A DNA stretch of 64,000 bases from Dyadobacter fanqingshengii (GTDB lineage: Bacteria > Bacteroidota > Bacteroidia > Cytophagales > Spirosomataceae): contig NZ_CP098806.1 in the NCBI RefSeq assembly GCF_023822005.2, positions 3,286,001 through 3,350,000 of the forward strand, in the 5' to 3' direction. A program made the translations under genes and the position numbers. Of the stretch, positions 44,803 to 53,636 are shown piece after piece; within the stretch, counting starts at the first letter, position 1; each line of letters begins with the position of its first letter. The notes under the pieces are model-generated. The model did no database searches, had not been told where the DNA came from, and worked only from the letters and a program-made list of their open reading frames with translations.

Positions 44803-46923
44803 TTAGCTGATCCTGCTCCAATTGGTCGCCTCCTTGCCCATATGTTCAATATGCGAACGAATGGGTTGGTTTACAGGTTGGAGCAGGTCGGGATCTGTAT
44901 TCAGGATTTCTTCTGCGGATTGACGTGCAGCTTTTAATATTTCCCCATCCTGCGCCAGATTAGCCACCAATAAATCCAAAAGGCCGCTTTGCTGCGTTCC
45001 GGACAAGTCGCCGGGACCGCGCAATTGAAGATCCACCTCCGCAATTTCAAAACCATCATTAGTTCTGCACATCGTTTCAATACGAAGCTTGGTCTCCTTG
45101 CTGATTTTATAGTCGGTGATCAGGATGCAATATGATTGTTCTGCGCCCCTTCCTACCCTGCCGCGCAGCTGGTGTAGTTGGGACAATCCAAATCTTTCTG
45201 CATTTTCAATGACCATAACAGAGGCATTGGGCACATTAACCCCAACTTCGATAACCGTCGTCGCGACCATAATTTTTGTTTCGCCACGTACAAATCTGGC
45301 CATTTCGTAATCTTTATCGGCAGACTTCATTTTCCCATGCAAAATGCTGAGCGGCACATCGGGAAATGCTCTTGAAACGCTTTCATAGCCATCCATTAAG
45401 TCTTTCAAATCCATTTTTTCGGATTCTTCTATTAATGGATAAACCATGTAAATCTGCCTTCCTTTCGCGATCTCGTCTTTCAAAAAACCAAAAACAGACA
45501 ACCGGTGCGCGTCGTAGCGGTGCACGGTCTTGATTGGTTTCCGGCCGGCAGGAAGCTCGTTAATGGCCGAAATGTCCAAGTCGCCATATAATGTCATAGC
45601 GAGCGTGCGCGGAATGGGTGTGGCCGTCATAACCAGCATATGTGGGTAAATACGGCTATTTTTGGCCCATAATTTGGCCCTTTGCGCCACACCGAAGCGG
45701 TGTTGTTCGTCGATAATGCACAGCCCGAGATTTTTGAACTGGACAATGTCTTCAATAAGTGCGTGTGTGCCTACGATAATGTGCATGGAACCGTCCAGCA
45801 ACTGCTTGTGGATCAGCTCTCTTTCCTTCTTTTTAGTTGAACCGGTGAGTTTGCAAATGTTGACGCCGAGCAAGTCTGCGAATTTCTTTAACCCTTGATA
45901 ATGCTGGTCTGCAAGGATTTCTGTGGGAGCCATCAAACAGGCCTGGGCATCATTATCCAGCGCGAAAAGCATGGAAATGAAGGCCACAATGGTCTTACCC
46001 GAGCCCACATCGCCTTGCAAAAGGCGGTTCATTTGCCGGCCGGTTTTCAGGTCCTCGTGAATTTCCGCCAGAACTTTGATCTGTGCATTGGTTAATGTAA
46101 ACGGCAAATGATGTTCATAAAACTGCTTTACCAGGTTGGTGTGGTTGAAAATCATCCCCGGATATTCCGTTTTATGCAGCAGCTTATTCTTGATCAGCCG
46201 AAACTGATTGTAAAAAAGCTCCTCAAATTTCAACCTTCTTTGCGCCTGATGCAGCCATTGAGCGCTTTGCGGGAGGTGAAAATTCCAAAGAGCGTCCGCC
46301 TTGGAAACAAGCCTGTATTTCTGAACAAGCGTATCGGGAAGCGTTTCGCGGATGTGCGGCCTGGATATTTCCAGCAGCGATTTCATCATCCGGCTTATCG
46401 CGCGGCTCTCGACAAATTTCCTGCGAAGCTTTTCAGTAAGAGGATAAATAGGCTGCCAAAAACCACCATTTTCGTTTTCCGGGGTGATCAAGTCCAGCTC
46501 CGGGTGCATTATGCTCCATCTGCCACCGAAAGCGACCGGTTTGCCAAAAACAATGTATTCCGTATTCGGGCGAAGGTTCTTTTCGTACCACGCAATGCTC
46601 TGAAACCAAACGAGTTCCAATATCCCCGTACCATCCGTGAAGTAAGCAACGAGCCGCTTTTTATTCCCCTCCCCCGTCATGGTCCATTCACGCAGCCTGC
46701 CCTTGACCTGAGCGGCCGGAAGTTGATCGTTCAGGTCCTTGATCTTGTGAAAAACAGTTCTGTCTTCGTGCCGGAAGGGATAATGCTGGATGAGATCTCC
46801 AAACGTAAAAATCCCCAGCTCCTGATTGAGCAGCGCCGCTTTCTGCGGGCCCACTCCTTTCAAAAACTCGATTTTTGTATCAAAGAAGCGTGTTCTTACC
46901 GTTTGGATTGCATCAGAAGTCAT
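44803..46923 (-). CDS. recG: ATP-dependent DNA helicase RecG
   Basis: 706-residue branch-migration helicase: N-terminal wedge/OB domain, Walker A LLQGDVGSGKT near residue 307, DEQH box IIDEQHRFGVAQR near 401, motif III VMTATPIPRTLA and motif VI QLRGRVGRG. It remodels stalled forks and Holliday junctions. Start ATG 46923 lies only about 5 bp after a predicted -7 element, so the mRNA may be leaderless. Confidence 0.96.
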   Translation of the reverse strand: MTSDAIQTVRTRFFDTKIEFLKGVGPQKAALLNQELGIFTFGDLIQHYPFRHEDRTVFHKIKDLNDQLPAAQVKGRLREWTMTGEGNKKRLVAYFTDGTGILELVWFQSIAWYEKNLRPNTEYIVFGKPVAFGGRWSIMHPELDLITPENENGGFWQPIYPLTEKLRRKFVESRAISRMMKSLLEISRPHIRETLPDTLVQKYRLVSKADALWNFHLPQSAQWLHQAQRRLKFEELFYNQFRLIKNKLLHKTEYPGMIFNHTNLVKQFYEHHLPFTLTNAQIKVLAEIHEDLKTGRQMNRLLQGDVGSGKTIVAFISMLFALDNDAQACLMAPTEILADQHYQGLKKFADLLGVNICKLTGSTKKKERELIHKQLLDGSMHIIVGTHALIEDIVQFKNLGLCIIDEQHRFGVAQRAKLWAKNSRIYPHMLVMTATPIPRTLAMTLYGDLDISAINELPAGRKPIKTVHRYDAHRLSVFGFLKDEIAKGRQIYMVYPLIEESEKMDLKDLMDGYESVSRAFPDVPLSILHGKMKSADKDYEMARFVRGETKIMVATTVIEVGVNVPNASVMVIENAERFGLSQLHQLRGRVGRGAEQSYCILITDYKISKETKLRIETMCRTNDGFEIAEVDLQLRGPGDLSGTQQSGLLDLLVANLAQDGEILKAARQSAEEILNTDPDLLQPVNQPIRSHIEHMGKEATNWSRIS

Positions 46924-46927
46924 TGTT

Positions 46928-46957
46928 CAAATATAGGGCGAAATCATAAAAAACAAA
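46928..46957 (-). promoter_or_regulatory. Predicted promoter of recG
   Basis: On the minus strand TTTG (46954-46957) then an 18-bp spacer and TATATTTG (46928-46935). It is so close to the ATG that a leaderless message is implied. The -7 match is perfect, but the spacing to the start is unusual. Confidence 0.4.
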
Positions 46958-47102
46958 GGTTAACAACCTCCGATATGTTAATCAACGTTAATGTCACCGC
47001 TTATCGGTGATTTTAAAACTAACAGGCTTGGTTCACAACTTTTGAATTGCGTATTTCGTTGGATTATTAATTTTATCCACCTAAAATCAATTTTTACCTT
47101 TT

Positions 47103-47603
47103 ATGAAAACCACATTTTTAACACTTTTCCTGACATTGGTTGCGTTCACATGGGCATCCGCACAAAGCCCGAGAGTAACAACCGACGGCCCGAATGTTAG
47201 CATTGCTTACGGTCAGCCTTCGAAAAAAGGAAGGGTTCTTTTTGGCAAGGATGGAAGCGAAAGTTTGGAAAAATATGGCAAAGTATGGAGAACCGGCGCA
47301 AATGCTTCTACTGAAATCACATTCAAGAAAGACGGAATGTTTGCTGGCAAAGCGGTGAAAGCAGGCACTTACAGCCTTTTCACAATTCCGGGAGAAAAAG
47401 AATGGACTGTTATCCTGAACAGCGTTCTGGGACAATCCGGCGCTTACGACTACGACAAGAACAAAGGCAAAGATGTTTTGAAAGTGACTGTACCAAGCAA
47501 AACATATCCTGCATCAGAGGAAAAACTTACATTCAAATCAACCGCCACTTCGCTTGATTTCCAATGGGATAAAACCGGCTTCTCGGTTCCTTTGAAGTTT
47601 TAA
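47103..47603 (+). CDS. DUF2911 family exported protein
   Basis: 166 residues: signal peptide MKTTFLTLFLTLVAFTWASAQ and one DUF2911 domain with the family core VSIAYGQPSKKGRVLFG, YGKVWRTGANASTEITF and YSLFTIPGEKEWTVILN. The domain is common in Bacteroidota periplasmic proteins and has no assigned activity. It is a single-gene unit, divergent from recG, with a very strong terminator after it. Confidence 0.9.
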   Translation: MKTTFLTLFLTLVAFTWASAQSPRVTTDGPNVSIAYGQPSKKGRVLFGKDGSESLEKYGKVWRTGANASTEITFKKDGMFAGKAVKAGTYSLFTIPGEKEWTVILNSVLGQSGAYDYDKNKGKDVLKVTVPSKTYPASEEKLTFKSTATSLDFQWDKTGFSVPLKF

Positions 47604-47616
47604 TGTGAATACAGAG

Positions 47617-47660
47617 ACAAAAAGCGGGCAACTTTCCATTGAAAGTTGCCCGCTTTTTGT
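47617..47660. terminator. Strong terminator between DUF2911 and HTH_34 genes
   Basis: Perfect 20-bp stem (47617-47636 / 47641-47660) with a 4-nt loop and T runs at both ends of the stem, serving both convergent genes. Confidence 0.95.
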
Positions 47661-47661
47661 C

Positions 47662-47958
47662 CTATAGATTCTGCCGGATCATGTTTTCCAGCACCTGCAA
47701 ATGATCTGTAAATGCCTTATGCCCCTCGTCCGTAGCTTTGTAGGTTGTTAAGGGCTTTCTGCCAAGGAATTGCTTTTGAAATTCGATGTATTTTGTTTCT
47801 TCCAGTGCTTTCAAGTGAGAAGCCAGGTTTCCGTCAGTCAGCTGCAAAAGTTCTTTTAATTCATTAAAACTGAGCGCATCATTCACCACAAGCACAGACA
47901 TCAGCCCAAGCCTAATTTTACTTTCAAAAACTTTATTGAACTTCTCTAACCACTCCAT
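47662..47958 (-). CDS. HTH_34/ArsR-like winged-helix regulator
   Basis: 98-residue single-domain winged-helix protein: KIRLGLMSVLVVNDALSFNELKELLQLTDGNLASHLKALEETKYIEF, then the wing KPLTTYKATDEGHKAF. It resembles ArsR/MarR-like HTH_34 proteins, which in Bacteroidota are usually encoded with small membrane proteins. It is the last gene of a four-gene minus-strand operon (DUF1361, dgkA, membrane protein, regulator) whose upstream region carries a perfect palindrome at 50183-50201. Autoregulation is inferred. Confidence 0.9.
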   Translation of the reverse strand: MEWLEKFNKVFESKIRLGLMSVLVVNDALSFNELKELLQLTDGNLASHLKALEETKYIEFQKQFLGRKPLTTYKATDEGHKAFTDHLQVLENMIRQNL

Positions 47959-47994
47959 TTATACTTGCTTTTAAACCAAGTCAACAACAACAGA

Positions 47995-49110
47995 TTATTT
48001 ATTGGCTTCCAAAAACAGCATAGCATCCCTGTTACGAAGCCAAATCGCCTGATCCCGCTGACTATTGGCCTGAACCGTCAAAATGGTTGATACCAATCCT
48101 GTTCCGAGTGAAACCCAGAAAAATGTCTTTACGTTATTCCGGTTTCCTGAAACCAGCGAACTGATAGAACCAATAGCACCCGCAACAGAGATTACCGTTG
48201 CAATTCCCCTTGTGCGGCGGGATTTCCTGAACAGCTCAAATCCGCCCTGTGAGAAAGCAAACTCGTTCTTCAACGCTCTCTGGCCTCTGTAATAAACATT
48301 GTCTTTTATATAACCATTTCCCTGCAGGTAAATGGTTTCCTTATCATACCAACGTTTGACCTGGCGAAGCGTGCTGTCCGACGGACTTTGCGCATTGCAG
48401 ACGAATGAGGCAAGCACAAACAAAATTCCGAAAAGTCCTTTTGCGGAAGACTTGCTTGTCGCTGTTATTTTTTCGCGTTCGTAACGGTTATACATCGCTA
48501 ATCCATAAATAATATGAAGCACGCCAAAACCCAGCGACCAAAACAGGAGCGAGTAGTTCGTTAAAAAAAGCGTCAGGCTGCCGAGGGCGATTTCGCAAAT
48601 GCCCATATAAAAGAGCTCAGGATAAGTGAATTTGCTGGCATTGACCAATGCGATGCCGTAAAAAATTAATGTGGCGGGAAATACAATCCATATCATATGA
48701 TGGTAAAGCAACATGCTCAGGCAAAAAATCCCACCCGTCAAAAGCGGAACAAGCATTCCAACCAACAATCTTTTCGAGCTTCCGTTCCACACCGTGAGCC
48801 CTCTTTTCTTTCCTTTGCGAACTGTCAGGATAGTGCCGATAGCCAGTGAAAAAAATAACACACAACAGCCATCAACGATCAAAAACCGCGCAACATCTTC
48901 GCGATGACCTTCGCTGTAAGGTGCAACGGGTGCTGCGATTTCAGCAAGCCAGTCCGTTTTAAATTTGACATAAGCCACACCAGCACCTATTAGCGCGAAA
49001 ATGCCAATAAAAACACCGCTTAACCCGCTTAGTGACAAAAACTTCGATGACCGCTCCATCAGGCTGCGGATCTCATTTAAGGTGTGCAGAGAGTCCTCGT
49101 TTGAATTCAT
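47995..49110 (-). CDS. Multi-pass membrane protein fused to a second exported-type domain
   Basis: 371 residues from ATG 49110 (MNSNEDSLHTLNEIRSLMERS). About six membrane helices occupy the first 220 residues. Around residues 225-242 comes KGLFGILFVLASFVCNAQ, which looks exactly like a signal peptide with its AQ cleavage end, followed by a ~130-residue domain with two more hydrophobic stretches (IATVISVAGAIGSISSLVS, TFFWVSLGTGLVSTILTV). This suggests two genes fused head to tail. I do not recognise a named family. It lies 36 bp upstream of the HTH_34 gene. Confidence 0.7.
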   Translation of the reverse strand: MNSNEDSLHTLNEIRSLMERSSKFLSLSGLSGVFIGIFALIGAGVAYVKFKTDWLAEIAAPVAPYSEGHREDVARFLIVDGCCVLFFSLAIGTILTVRKGKKRGLTVWNGSSKRLLVGMLVPLLTGGIFCLSMLLYHHMIWIVFPATLIFYGIALVNASKFTYPELFYMGICEIALGSLTLFLTNYSLLFWSLGFGVLHIIYGLAMYNRYEREKITATSKSSAKGLFGILFVLASFVCNAQSPSDSTLRQVKRWYDKETIYLQGNGYIKDNVYYRGQRALKNEFAFSQGGFELFRKSRRTRGIATVISVAGAIGSISSLVSGNRNNVKTFFWVSLGTGLVSTILTVQANSQRDQAIWLRNRDAMLFLEANK

Positions 49111-49135
49111 AAAACAGATTGTAAAAAGCGTTATA

Positions 49136-49510
49136 TCAAAAAAGGAGCAAAAACTTTGGGACAAAAATGATGAGGCCGACCAGCACCGCAGAAATCGCCA
49201 GGAGCAGCACTGCCGCTGCAGCTGTGTCTTTTACAACTTTAATAACCGGGTGATAATCGGGCATGACTAGATCGGCCAGCTTTTCAATGGATGTATTAAA
49301 TGCCTCCGCAGCCAGCACAAGCGCAATTTGAATAATGATAATAGTCCATTCCACACTTGAAATATCGAAAAACACTCCTGCCATCAATACCAGGATACAA
49401 GCCATCAAATGAATGCGTGCGTTGTTCTCGTAGCGAAATAGATTGTAAATCCCCACCCCCGCAAAGCGAAAGCTGCGCGCGGCTTTAAGAAAATCTATGG
49501 GTCCGTTCAT
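49136..49510 (-). CDS. dgkA: Diacylglycerol/undecaprenol kinase family protein
   Basis: 124 residues from ATG 49510. Trimeric small-membrane kinase family DgkA: RYENNARIHLMAC, then helices and the catalytic signature EAFNTSIEKLADLV (Glu-Ala-Phe-Asn-Thr-Ser-Ile-Glu) before DTAAAAVLLLAI. In Bacteroidota it is likely an undecaprenol kinase. Its start lies 26 bp inside the end of the DUF1361 gene in another frame; translation is probably coupled. Confidence 0.9.
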   Translation of the reverse strand: MNGPIDFLKAARSFRFAGVGIYNLFRYENNARIHLMACILVLMAGVFFDISSVEWTIIIIQIALVLAAEAFNTSIEKLADLVMPDYHPVIKVVKDTAAAAVLLLAISAVLVGLIIFVPKFLLLF

Positions 49511-50165
49511 TTTGTTTGAGTTCTGCGAAAATATGGAACGCAAAGTACAACAACATCAGCACGAACGAAAACGTCAATGTGTGTTTTATGGCCATTGGGT
49601 CCTGTAAGCTTTTGAAAATGCCCCGCGCGAGCGCACCCGGCTGCGTAACGATATCCCAGCTGTTCCACCGGCCATAACGACCCAGAAATATGCCAAACCC
49701 GCTCATTACCATAGATATTAAAATAGCCAGCCATGCCAGCCGCTCGTTCCAGCGGCGCGTAATGATCCTGTGCACAATGCGGATGCTGTACAAGCCCGTC
49801 AGGAAGCCCGCAACTGAGAATGTAAAGATCATGAGCGCGTCATACCAGATGATGTTTTCAGGAGCACCTTTCAAATGTTTGAGATCCGTAATAATGTAGG
49901 GCGCATTGGGAAAAAATAGCAACCAAATCATCAGATAACCCATTAACAGCCCGAATGGCAATCTGCGCCGCGCTTCCATTTCCCAGACGGATTTGATAAA
50001 AACCAGCGGCACCCAAGCCAAAAACAGGTTCCAGGCCAGGAAAATAAAATCCCAGTTGTGAATGAGCATCCTGAATAACAGCAATGTCATTGCAGCGGAT
50101 GAAACGAAAGCCAGCAGAGCGACTTTTTGATTACTTTGGAGATAGCGTACCAGTTTTTCCAACAT
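49485..50165 (-). CDS. DUF1361 membrane protein
   Basis: 226-residue inner-membrane protein with about seven helices and the family motifs FLAWNLFLAWVPL, WLLFFPNAPYIITDLKHL, GFLTGLYSIRIV and GFGIFLGRYGRWNSWDI. The function is unknown. It is the first gene of the operon with dgkA, the fused membrane protein and the HTH_34 regulator; its ATG is 18 bp downstream of the palindrome at 50183-50201. Confidence 0.9.
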   Translation of the reverse strand: MLEKLVRYLQSNQKVALLAFVSSAAMTLLLFRMLIHNWDFIFLAWNLFLAWVPLVFIKSVWEMEARRRLPFGLLMGYLMIWLLFFPNAPYIITDLKHLKGAPENIIWYDALMIFTFSVAGFLTGLYSIRIVHRIITRRWNERLAWLAILISMVMSGFGIFLGRYGRWNSWDIVTQPGALARGIFKSLQDPMAIKHTLTFSFVLMLLYFAFHIFAELKQNERTHRFS

Positions 50166-50182
50166 TTGTGATTAGTTTAAAG

Positions 50183-50201
50183 TACTTTGAATTACAAAGT
50201 A
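50183..50201. promoter_or_regulatory. Perfect palindrome at the head of the DUF1361 operon
   Basis: TACTTTG-AATTA-CAAAGTA, 7-bp perfect arms with a 5-bp spacer. It lies between the SMP-30-like gene and the DUF1361 start, 18 bp upstream of the ATG. It is a probable operator, with the operon's own HTH_34 protein as the obvious candidate ligand. Confidence 0.55.
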
Positions 50202-50260
50202 AGTGAAACGAGTTCTAGTTTTCAAACTTGTCGTCCGCCTTTTTAAGAAAATGTGAGGTA

Positions 50261-51169
50261 TTATTTTTTGCTGACCGCTTCAAAAGCTTTCATCATTGCC
50301 CATTCTCTTCCAGCCGTATTGGCCTTGAAAGTTTCCAGGCAGCCGCGGTCTTGCAGGGTAATGTAGCAGGTTTTGCCATTTTTTCCGCCAAAGCAAATGT
50401 TGGAAACCTTCTTACCAATGGTCGTAATCGTCTGGATCACTTTGCCTTCCGGCGACAGCACAGCGACTTCGCCTTTTCCATGTCGGGCAATGTAGAGATT
50501 GCCTTCCACGTCACACCGCATGCCGTCCATTCCGCCGTCCTCAAATTTGTGCAGCAGTTTTTTGTTGGATAAAGAACCGTCCGGTGCCAGGTCAAAAACC
50601 CAAACATTCCTTTGCACGCTCTCGTTGACATATAATTTTTTTTCGTCCGGGCTTATGTCAATTCCATTGGTAGTCCCCATATTTTCTGCTACCAAGCGCG
50701 TTTTGCCTTCGGGTGAAACGTGCCAGATCTGGCCTGTTCCTTCCTTCCAGTTCGGATCTGAGCAAAAAACGTGACCTTTCGCCGTGATAGCCAAATCGTT
50801 GGGCTGGTTCATTTTAGGCTCATTGGCAAAAACGGAAATGTCTTTTGTGAGCAGATTCACTTTTAAGACATTATGCCCGGTAAAATCCGCTACGTAGAAA
50901 GTGTTTTTGTCGGCAAACCGGATTCCATTTCCGGTGCTGCCTTTGGGAAGCGTCACAAAGAAACTGGCACTCCCTTTCTTGCTCATAATGGCCACTGTCC
51001 CGTCGCGTGCAAAATTCACGGCATATACATTGCCTTCGCTGTCCACAGCCGGGCCTTCGCAATTGCTTGTAAATTCGCCCTCTGTTGAGAATTTTTTACT
51101 TTTGGTTTGCGCAAAAGACTCCTGAACAAGAGCGGCGCAGAAAATGAGGAGGAGAAAAAATCTATTCAT
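50261..51169 (-). CDS. SMP-30/gluconolactonase-like beta-propeller protein, exported
   Basis: 302 residues from ATG 51169 with a signal peptide (MNRFFLLLIFCAALVQESFAQ). The mature part has the six-bladed propeller signatures CEGPAVDSEGNVYAVNF, NDLAITAKGHVFCSDPNW, TNGIDISPDEKKLYVNES and DGMRCDVEGNLYIARHG. Family members hydrolyse lactones with a bound divalent metal. Periplasmic location is inferred from the signal. It lies 22 bp downstream of the redoxin gene. Confidence 0.9.
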   Translation of the reverse strand: MNRFFLLLIFCAALVQESFAQTKSKKFSTEGEFTSNCEGPAVDSEGNVYAVNFARDGTVAIMSKKGSASFFVTLPKGSTGNGIRFADKNTFYVADFTGHNVLKVNLLTKDISVFANEPKMNQPNDLAITAKGHVFCSDPNWKEGTGQIWHVSPEGKTRLVAENMGTTNGIDISPDEKKLYVNESVQRNVWVFDLAPDGSLSNKKLLHKFEDGGMDGMRCDVEGNLYIARHGKGEVAVLSPEGKVIQTITTIGKKVSNICFGGKNGKTCYITLQDRGCLETFKANTAGREWAMMKAFEAVSKK

Positions 51170-51191
51170 AATCAGGAATATCGAAAAGTCA

Positions 51192-51848
51192 CTAATTTTT
51201 CCACTTGATCGCGCAGCCAACCGGTTTGGTAATGGTTGTTACAACTGGTTTACCTGTTAAAAGATTGCTAACCGCTTCGTCTGCATAGAGTTTCGTAACG
51301 CCAGCCGGGTCCTGCGGATTATCATCGATCATACCAATGTAGCGTACCGTAAACTTAGCCCCGTTTTTTTGCAAAATATAAACCTGCGGTGTACGCCCTG
51401 CGCCAAATGCTTTCGCGACTTGCTGCGAATCGTCCACCAGATAGGGATAACCATATCCTTTTGAAGCCGCACGCTCTTTCAATTTTTCAAATGTATCGTC
51501 CTGATGCGTTCCGGGGTCACTGGGATTGATCGCAATGACCGGAAAGCCCTGAGAAGCAAACTTATTATTGAGCGCAATAATGCGGTCTTCGTAGGCTTTG
51601 GCAAAAGGACAATGATTACTCGTAAAAATGACGATTACGCCCTTTGCATTGTTAAAATCATTTAGGGAAACCATGCTGCCGTCCGTACTTTTAAGCCGGA
51701 AGCTGGCCGCTGCATCGCCCACCTGGTAACCGCCCGTCTGACTTACAACCGGCCCTATTTCGTTCAACAGCAACCGGCTATCAATAGCCTCTGCCGGCGT
51801 GAACAATCCTATACCTAAAATCATTAAAATCCATAAACAAATTTTCAT
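51192..51848 (-). CDS. Redoxin/thioredoxin-fold exported protein
   Basis: 218 residues from ATG 51848 (MKICLWILMILGIGLFTPAEA, signal peptide); ATG 51869 adds seven. AhpC/TSA-type thioredoxin fold with VIVFTSNHCPFAKAYEDRI: the active site has one Cys followed by Pro-Phe-Ala, not CxxC, so it may act as a one-Cys peroxidase-like or thiol-binding protein. DDSQQVAKAFGAGRTPQVYIL carries the cis-Pro. It begins an operon with the gluconolactonase-like gene. Confidence 0.88.
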   Translation of the reverse strand: MKICLWILMILGIGLFTPAEAIDSRLLLNEIGPVVSQTGGYQVGDAAASFRLKSTDGSMVSLNDFNNAKGVIVIFTSNHCPFAKAYEDRIIALNNKFASQGFPVIAINPSDPGTHQDDTFEKLKERAASKGYGYPYLVDDSQQVAKAFGAGRTPQVYILQKNGAKFTVRYIGMIDDNPQDPAGVTKLYADEAVSNLLTGKPVVTTITKPVGCAIKWKN

Positions 51849-51869
51849 TTTTTTGCTTTTATTACTCAT

Positions 51870-52212
51870 GCTATGGTTAGACGTAAATTAGGCAATAAAG
51901 TAACAGATCAGACTGTTAACTTTTGTTAATTCAATGGTTGAACGTTAGGACTGCTGGTTATCATATAAAGGTAATGTTTTGGACAACTTTAACCATAATG
52001 GTACAAATAATTCTAAGCAGTGCCAATTTTTCAGCTACCATTAAGACAACTCAGAACCAGTGCCCCCCTAATTTGTAACTATGCTATCTCCATAACACCG
52101 ACCAAATTACCCCATAAGTTGGTGAAGATTTGCGTTAAAGCATTGTAATTCTGTATACAACTGTCTATCTTTGCACCTCATTTTAGAAATCAGTTTTACA
52201 TAATTTATTAAC
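51870..52212. other. Divergent intergenic region upstream of rplU
   Basis: 343 bp between the redoxin gene and rplU. The rplU promoter is at 52143-52173. Short dyads TAACAG-N6-CTGTTA (51901-51918) and ACCAT-A-ATGGT were seen but nothing ties them to a regulator. No ORF or RNA gene is supported. Confidence 0.6.
52143..52173 (+). promoter_or_regulatory. Promoter of rplU-rpmA
   Basis: TTG (52143-52145), 20-bp spacer, TATCTTTG (52166-52173): a full match to the Bacteroidota -33/-7 consensus. Transcription would start near 52180, giving a 5' leader of about 33 nt before the rplU ATG at 52213. Confidence 0.75.
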
Positions 52213-52524
52213 ATGTACGCAATCGTAGAAATCGCAGGTCAGCAATTTAAGGTTGAAAAGGGTCTCGAAATCTTCACGCATAGGCTTGAAGGTGACGTGA
52301 ACGCTGCTCTTGTGTTTGACAAAGTCCTTCTGGTTGATACCGCAGGCACAGTACAGGTAGGTCTTCCAACAGTTGCAGGCGCTTCTGTTAAAGCAACTGT
52401 CCTTGAACACCTTAAAGGTGAAAAAGTGATCGTCTTCAAGAAGAAAAGACGTAAAGGTTACAAAGTTAAGAATGGTCACCGTCAGTATCTGACGAAGATC
52501 AGCATTGACGAAATCGTAGCTTAA
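52213..52524 (+). CDS. rplU: Ribosomal protein L21
   Basis: 103-residue 50S protein: [20 protein letters not shown] at the start, [20 protein letters not shown] in the middle and the basic C-terminal signature [20 protein letters not shown]. It binds 23S rRNA together with L20. It is the first gene of the conserved rplU-rpmA pair, 42 bp before rpmA. Confidence 0.98.
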   Translation: MYAIVEIAGQQFKVEKGLEIFTHRLEGDVNAALVFDKVLLVDTAGTVQVGLPTVAGASVKATVLEHLKGEKVIVFKKKRRKGYKVKNGHRQYLTKISIDEIVA

Positions 52525-52566
52525 TCAGTTTTAAATAAAGAAATTATAATTAATAGTTAAGATATC

Positions 52567-52869
52567 ATGGCACATAAGAAAGGTGTAGGTAGCTCGAGAA
52601 ACGGACGTGAATCGGAAAGCAAGCGTCTGGGAGTAAAATTATTCGGTGGCCAGCTTGCCAAAGCAGGAAATATCCTGGTTCGTCAGCGTGGAACGAAACA
52701 CAATCCTGGTAACAATGTAGGCATTGGCCGTGACCATACGTTATTTGCATTGGTTGCAGGCAATGTAGTTTTCCGCAAAACGCGTCAGAACAAGTCATAC
52801 GTTCACATTGAGCCTATTGCTGTTACTGAATCCGCTGCGGCAGCCGCTCCTGTTACAGCAGAAGCATAG
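52567..52869 (+). CDS. rpmA: Ribosomal protein L27
   Basis: 100-residue 50S protein with the diagnostic N-terminus [20 protein letters not shown], then [22 protein letters not shown] and [18 protein letters not shown]. The N-terminal tail reaches the peptidyl transferase centre. An Ala-rich extension of about 15 residues ends the protein. No Firmicutes-type N-terminal prepeptide. Terminator follows. Confidence 0.98.
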   Translation: MAHKKGVGSSRNGRESESKRLGVKLFGGQLAKAGNILVRQRGTKHNPGNNVGIGRDHTLFALVAGNVVFRKTRQNKSYVHIEPIAVTESAAAAAPVTAEA

Positions 52870-52898
52870 TCAGCAAGTCAAAATTTGACCATTATATT

Positions 52899-52934
52899 AA
52901 ACCCGAAGGATTTATAGTCCTTTGGGTTTTTTTA
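52899..52934 (+). terminator. Intrinsic terminator after rpmA
   Basis: Stem of 12 bp (52899-52910 / 52918-52929, one G-T pair), 7-nt loop, followed by a run of T. Confidence 0.9.
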
Positions 52935-53018
52935 TGTTTAAAAGAAAACACCAAACCAAAACTTTGGTTTGCTTGTTTACCAGACAAATCATTTACCCGT
53001 TTAAAACATTATTACCAA

Positions 53019-53615
53019 ATGCTGACACGCCCGGTTTTTGTATATACAGAATTAAGTCCGAACCCGAATTCGATGAAATTTGTGCTCAACTTTGAGTTGG
53101 TGCCGGATGGACTTTCATTTGATTATCCTTCGCTGGAAGCGGCTCTGGAAGAAGGAAAAGCTTCACCACTGGCTTCCGATCTTTTTCAGTTTCCACATGT
53201 AAAAAGAGTTTTTATAGCCAGCAACTTTGTCACCATTACCAAAGATGATGTGACCGCCTGGGAAGAAGTTTTGAGAGACACAAAGCAATTTATTAAAATA
53301 TATTTTGAAGAAAATCATCCTGTTTTTGCGCAACAAACGATCGACAAAAACACATTGATTGTTGATTCCAGAGACTCTGACACCGTTCAAAAAATCAAAG
53401 CTGCGTTAGACCAGTATGTTCGCCCGGCTGTTGAATCCGATGGCGGCGCGATCAATTTCCATTCGTTTAATGAGGATTCCGGCGTTGTAAAGGTGTTGCT
53501 CCAAGGTTCATGCAGCGGTTGCCCGTCTTCGACATTAACATTGAAGGCCGGTATAGAAAACCTTCTTACACGCATGGTACCGGATGTAAAGGAAGTAGTT
53601 GCCGAAGGCGTGTAA
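53019..53615 (+). CDS. NifU family Fe-S scaffold protein (two-domain Nfu)
   Basis: 198 residues: N-terminal Nfu_N domain (about 8-92, TELSPNPNSMKFVLNFEL) and C-terminal NifU_C domain (112-192) with cluster ligands Cys165 and Cys168 in GSCSGCPSS. Architecture is that of mitochondrial-type Nfu1/NfuA-like carriers that donate 4Fe-4S clusters. This is a second Nfu beside the 85-residue one at 6032-6289. A strong terminator follows; the upstream gene is rpmA with its own terminator, so it is probably expressed alone. Confidence 0.94.
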   Translation: MLTRPVFVYTELSPNPNSMKFVLNFELVPDGLSFDYPSLEAALEEGKASPLASDLFQFPHVKRVFIASNFVTITKDDVTAWEEVLRDTKQFIKIYFEENHPVFAQQTIDKNTLIVDSRDSDTVQKIKAALDQYVRPAVESDGGAINFHSFNEDSGVVKVLLQGSCSGCPSSTLTLKAGIENLLTRMVPDVKEVVAEGV

Positions 53616-53636
53616 AATATTTTAATGCCCGCTATC

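Noticed and set aside
46108..47010. 300-codon plus-strand ORF opposite recG
   Set aside because: It is fully antisense to recG, with basic, low-information sequence typical of complement frames; no family motif.
46994..47014. Hairpin TCACCG/CGGTGA with T's between divergent recG and DUF2911 genes
   Set aside because: It sits in a divergent promoter region where a terminator serves no gene, and six base pairs are easily found by chance.
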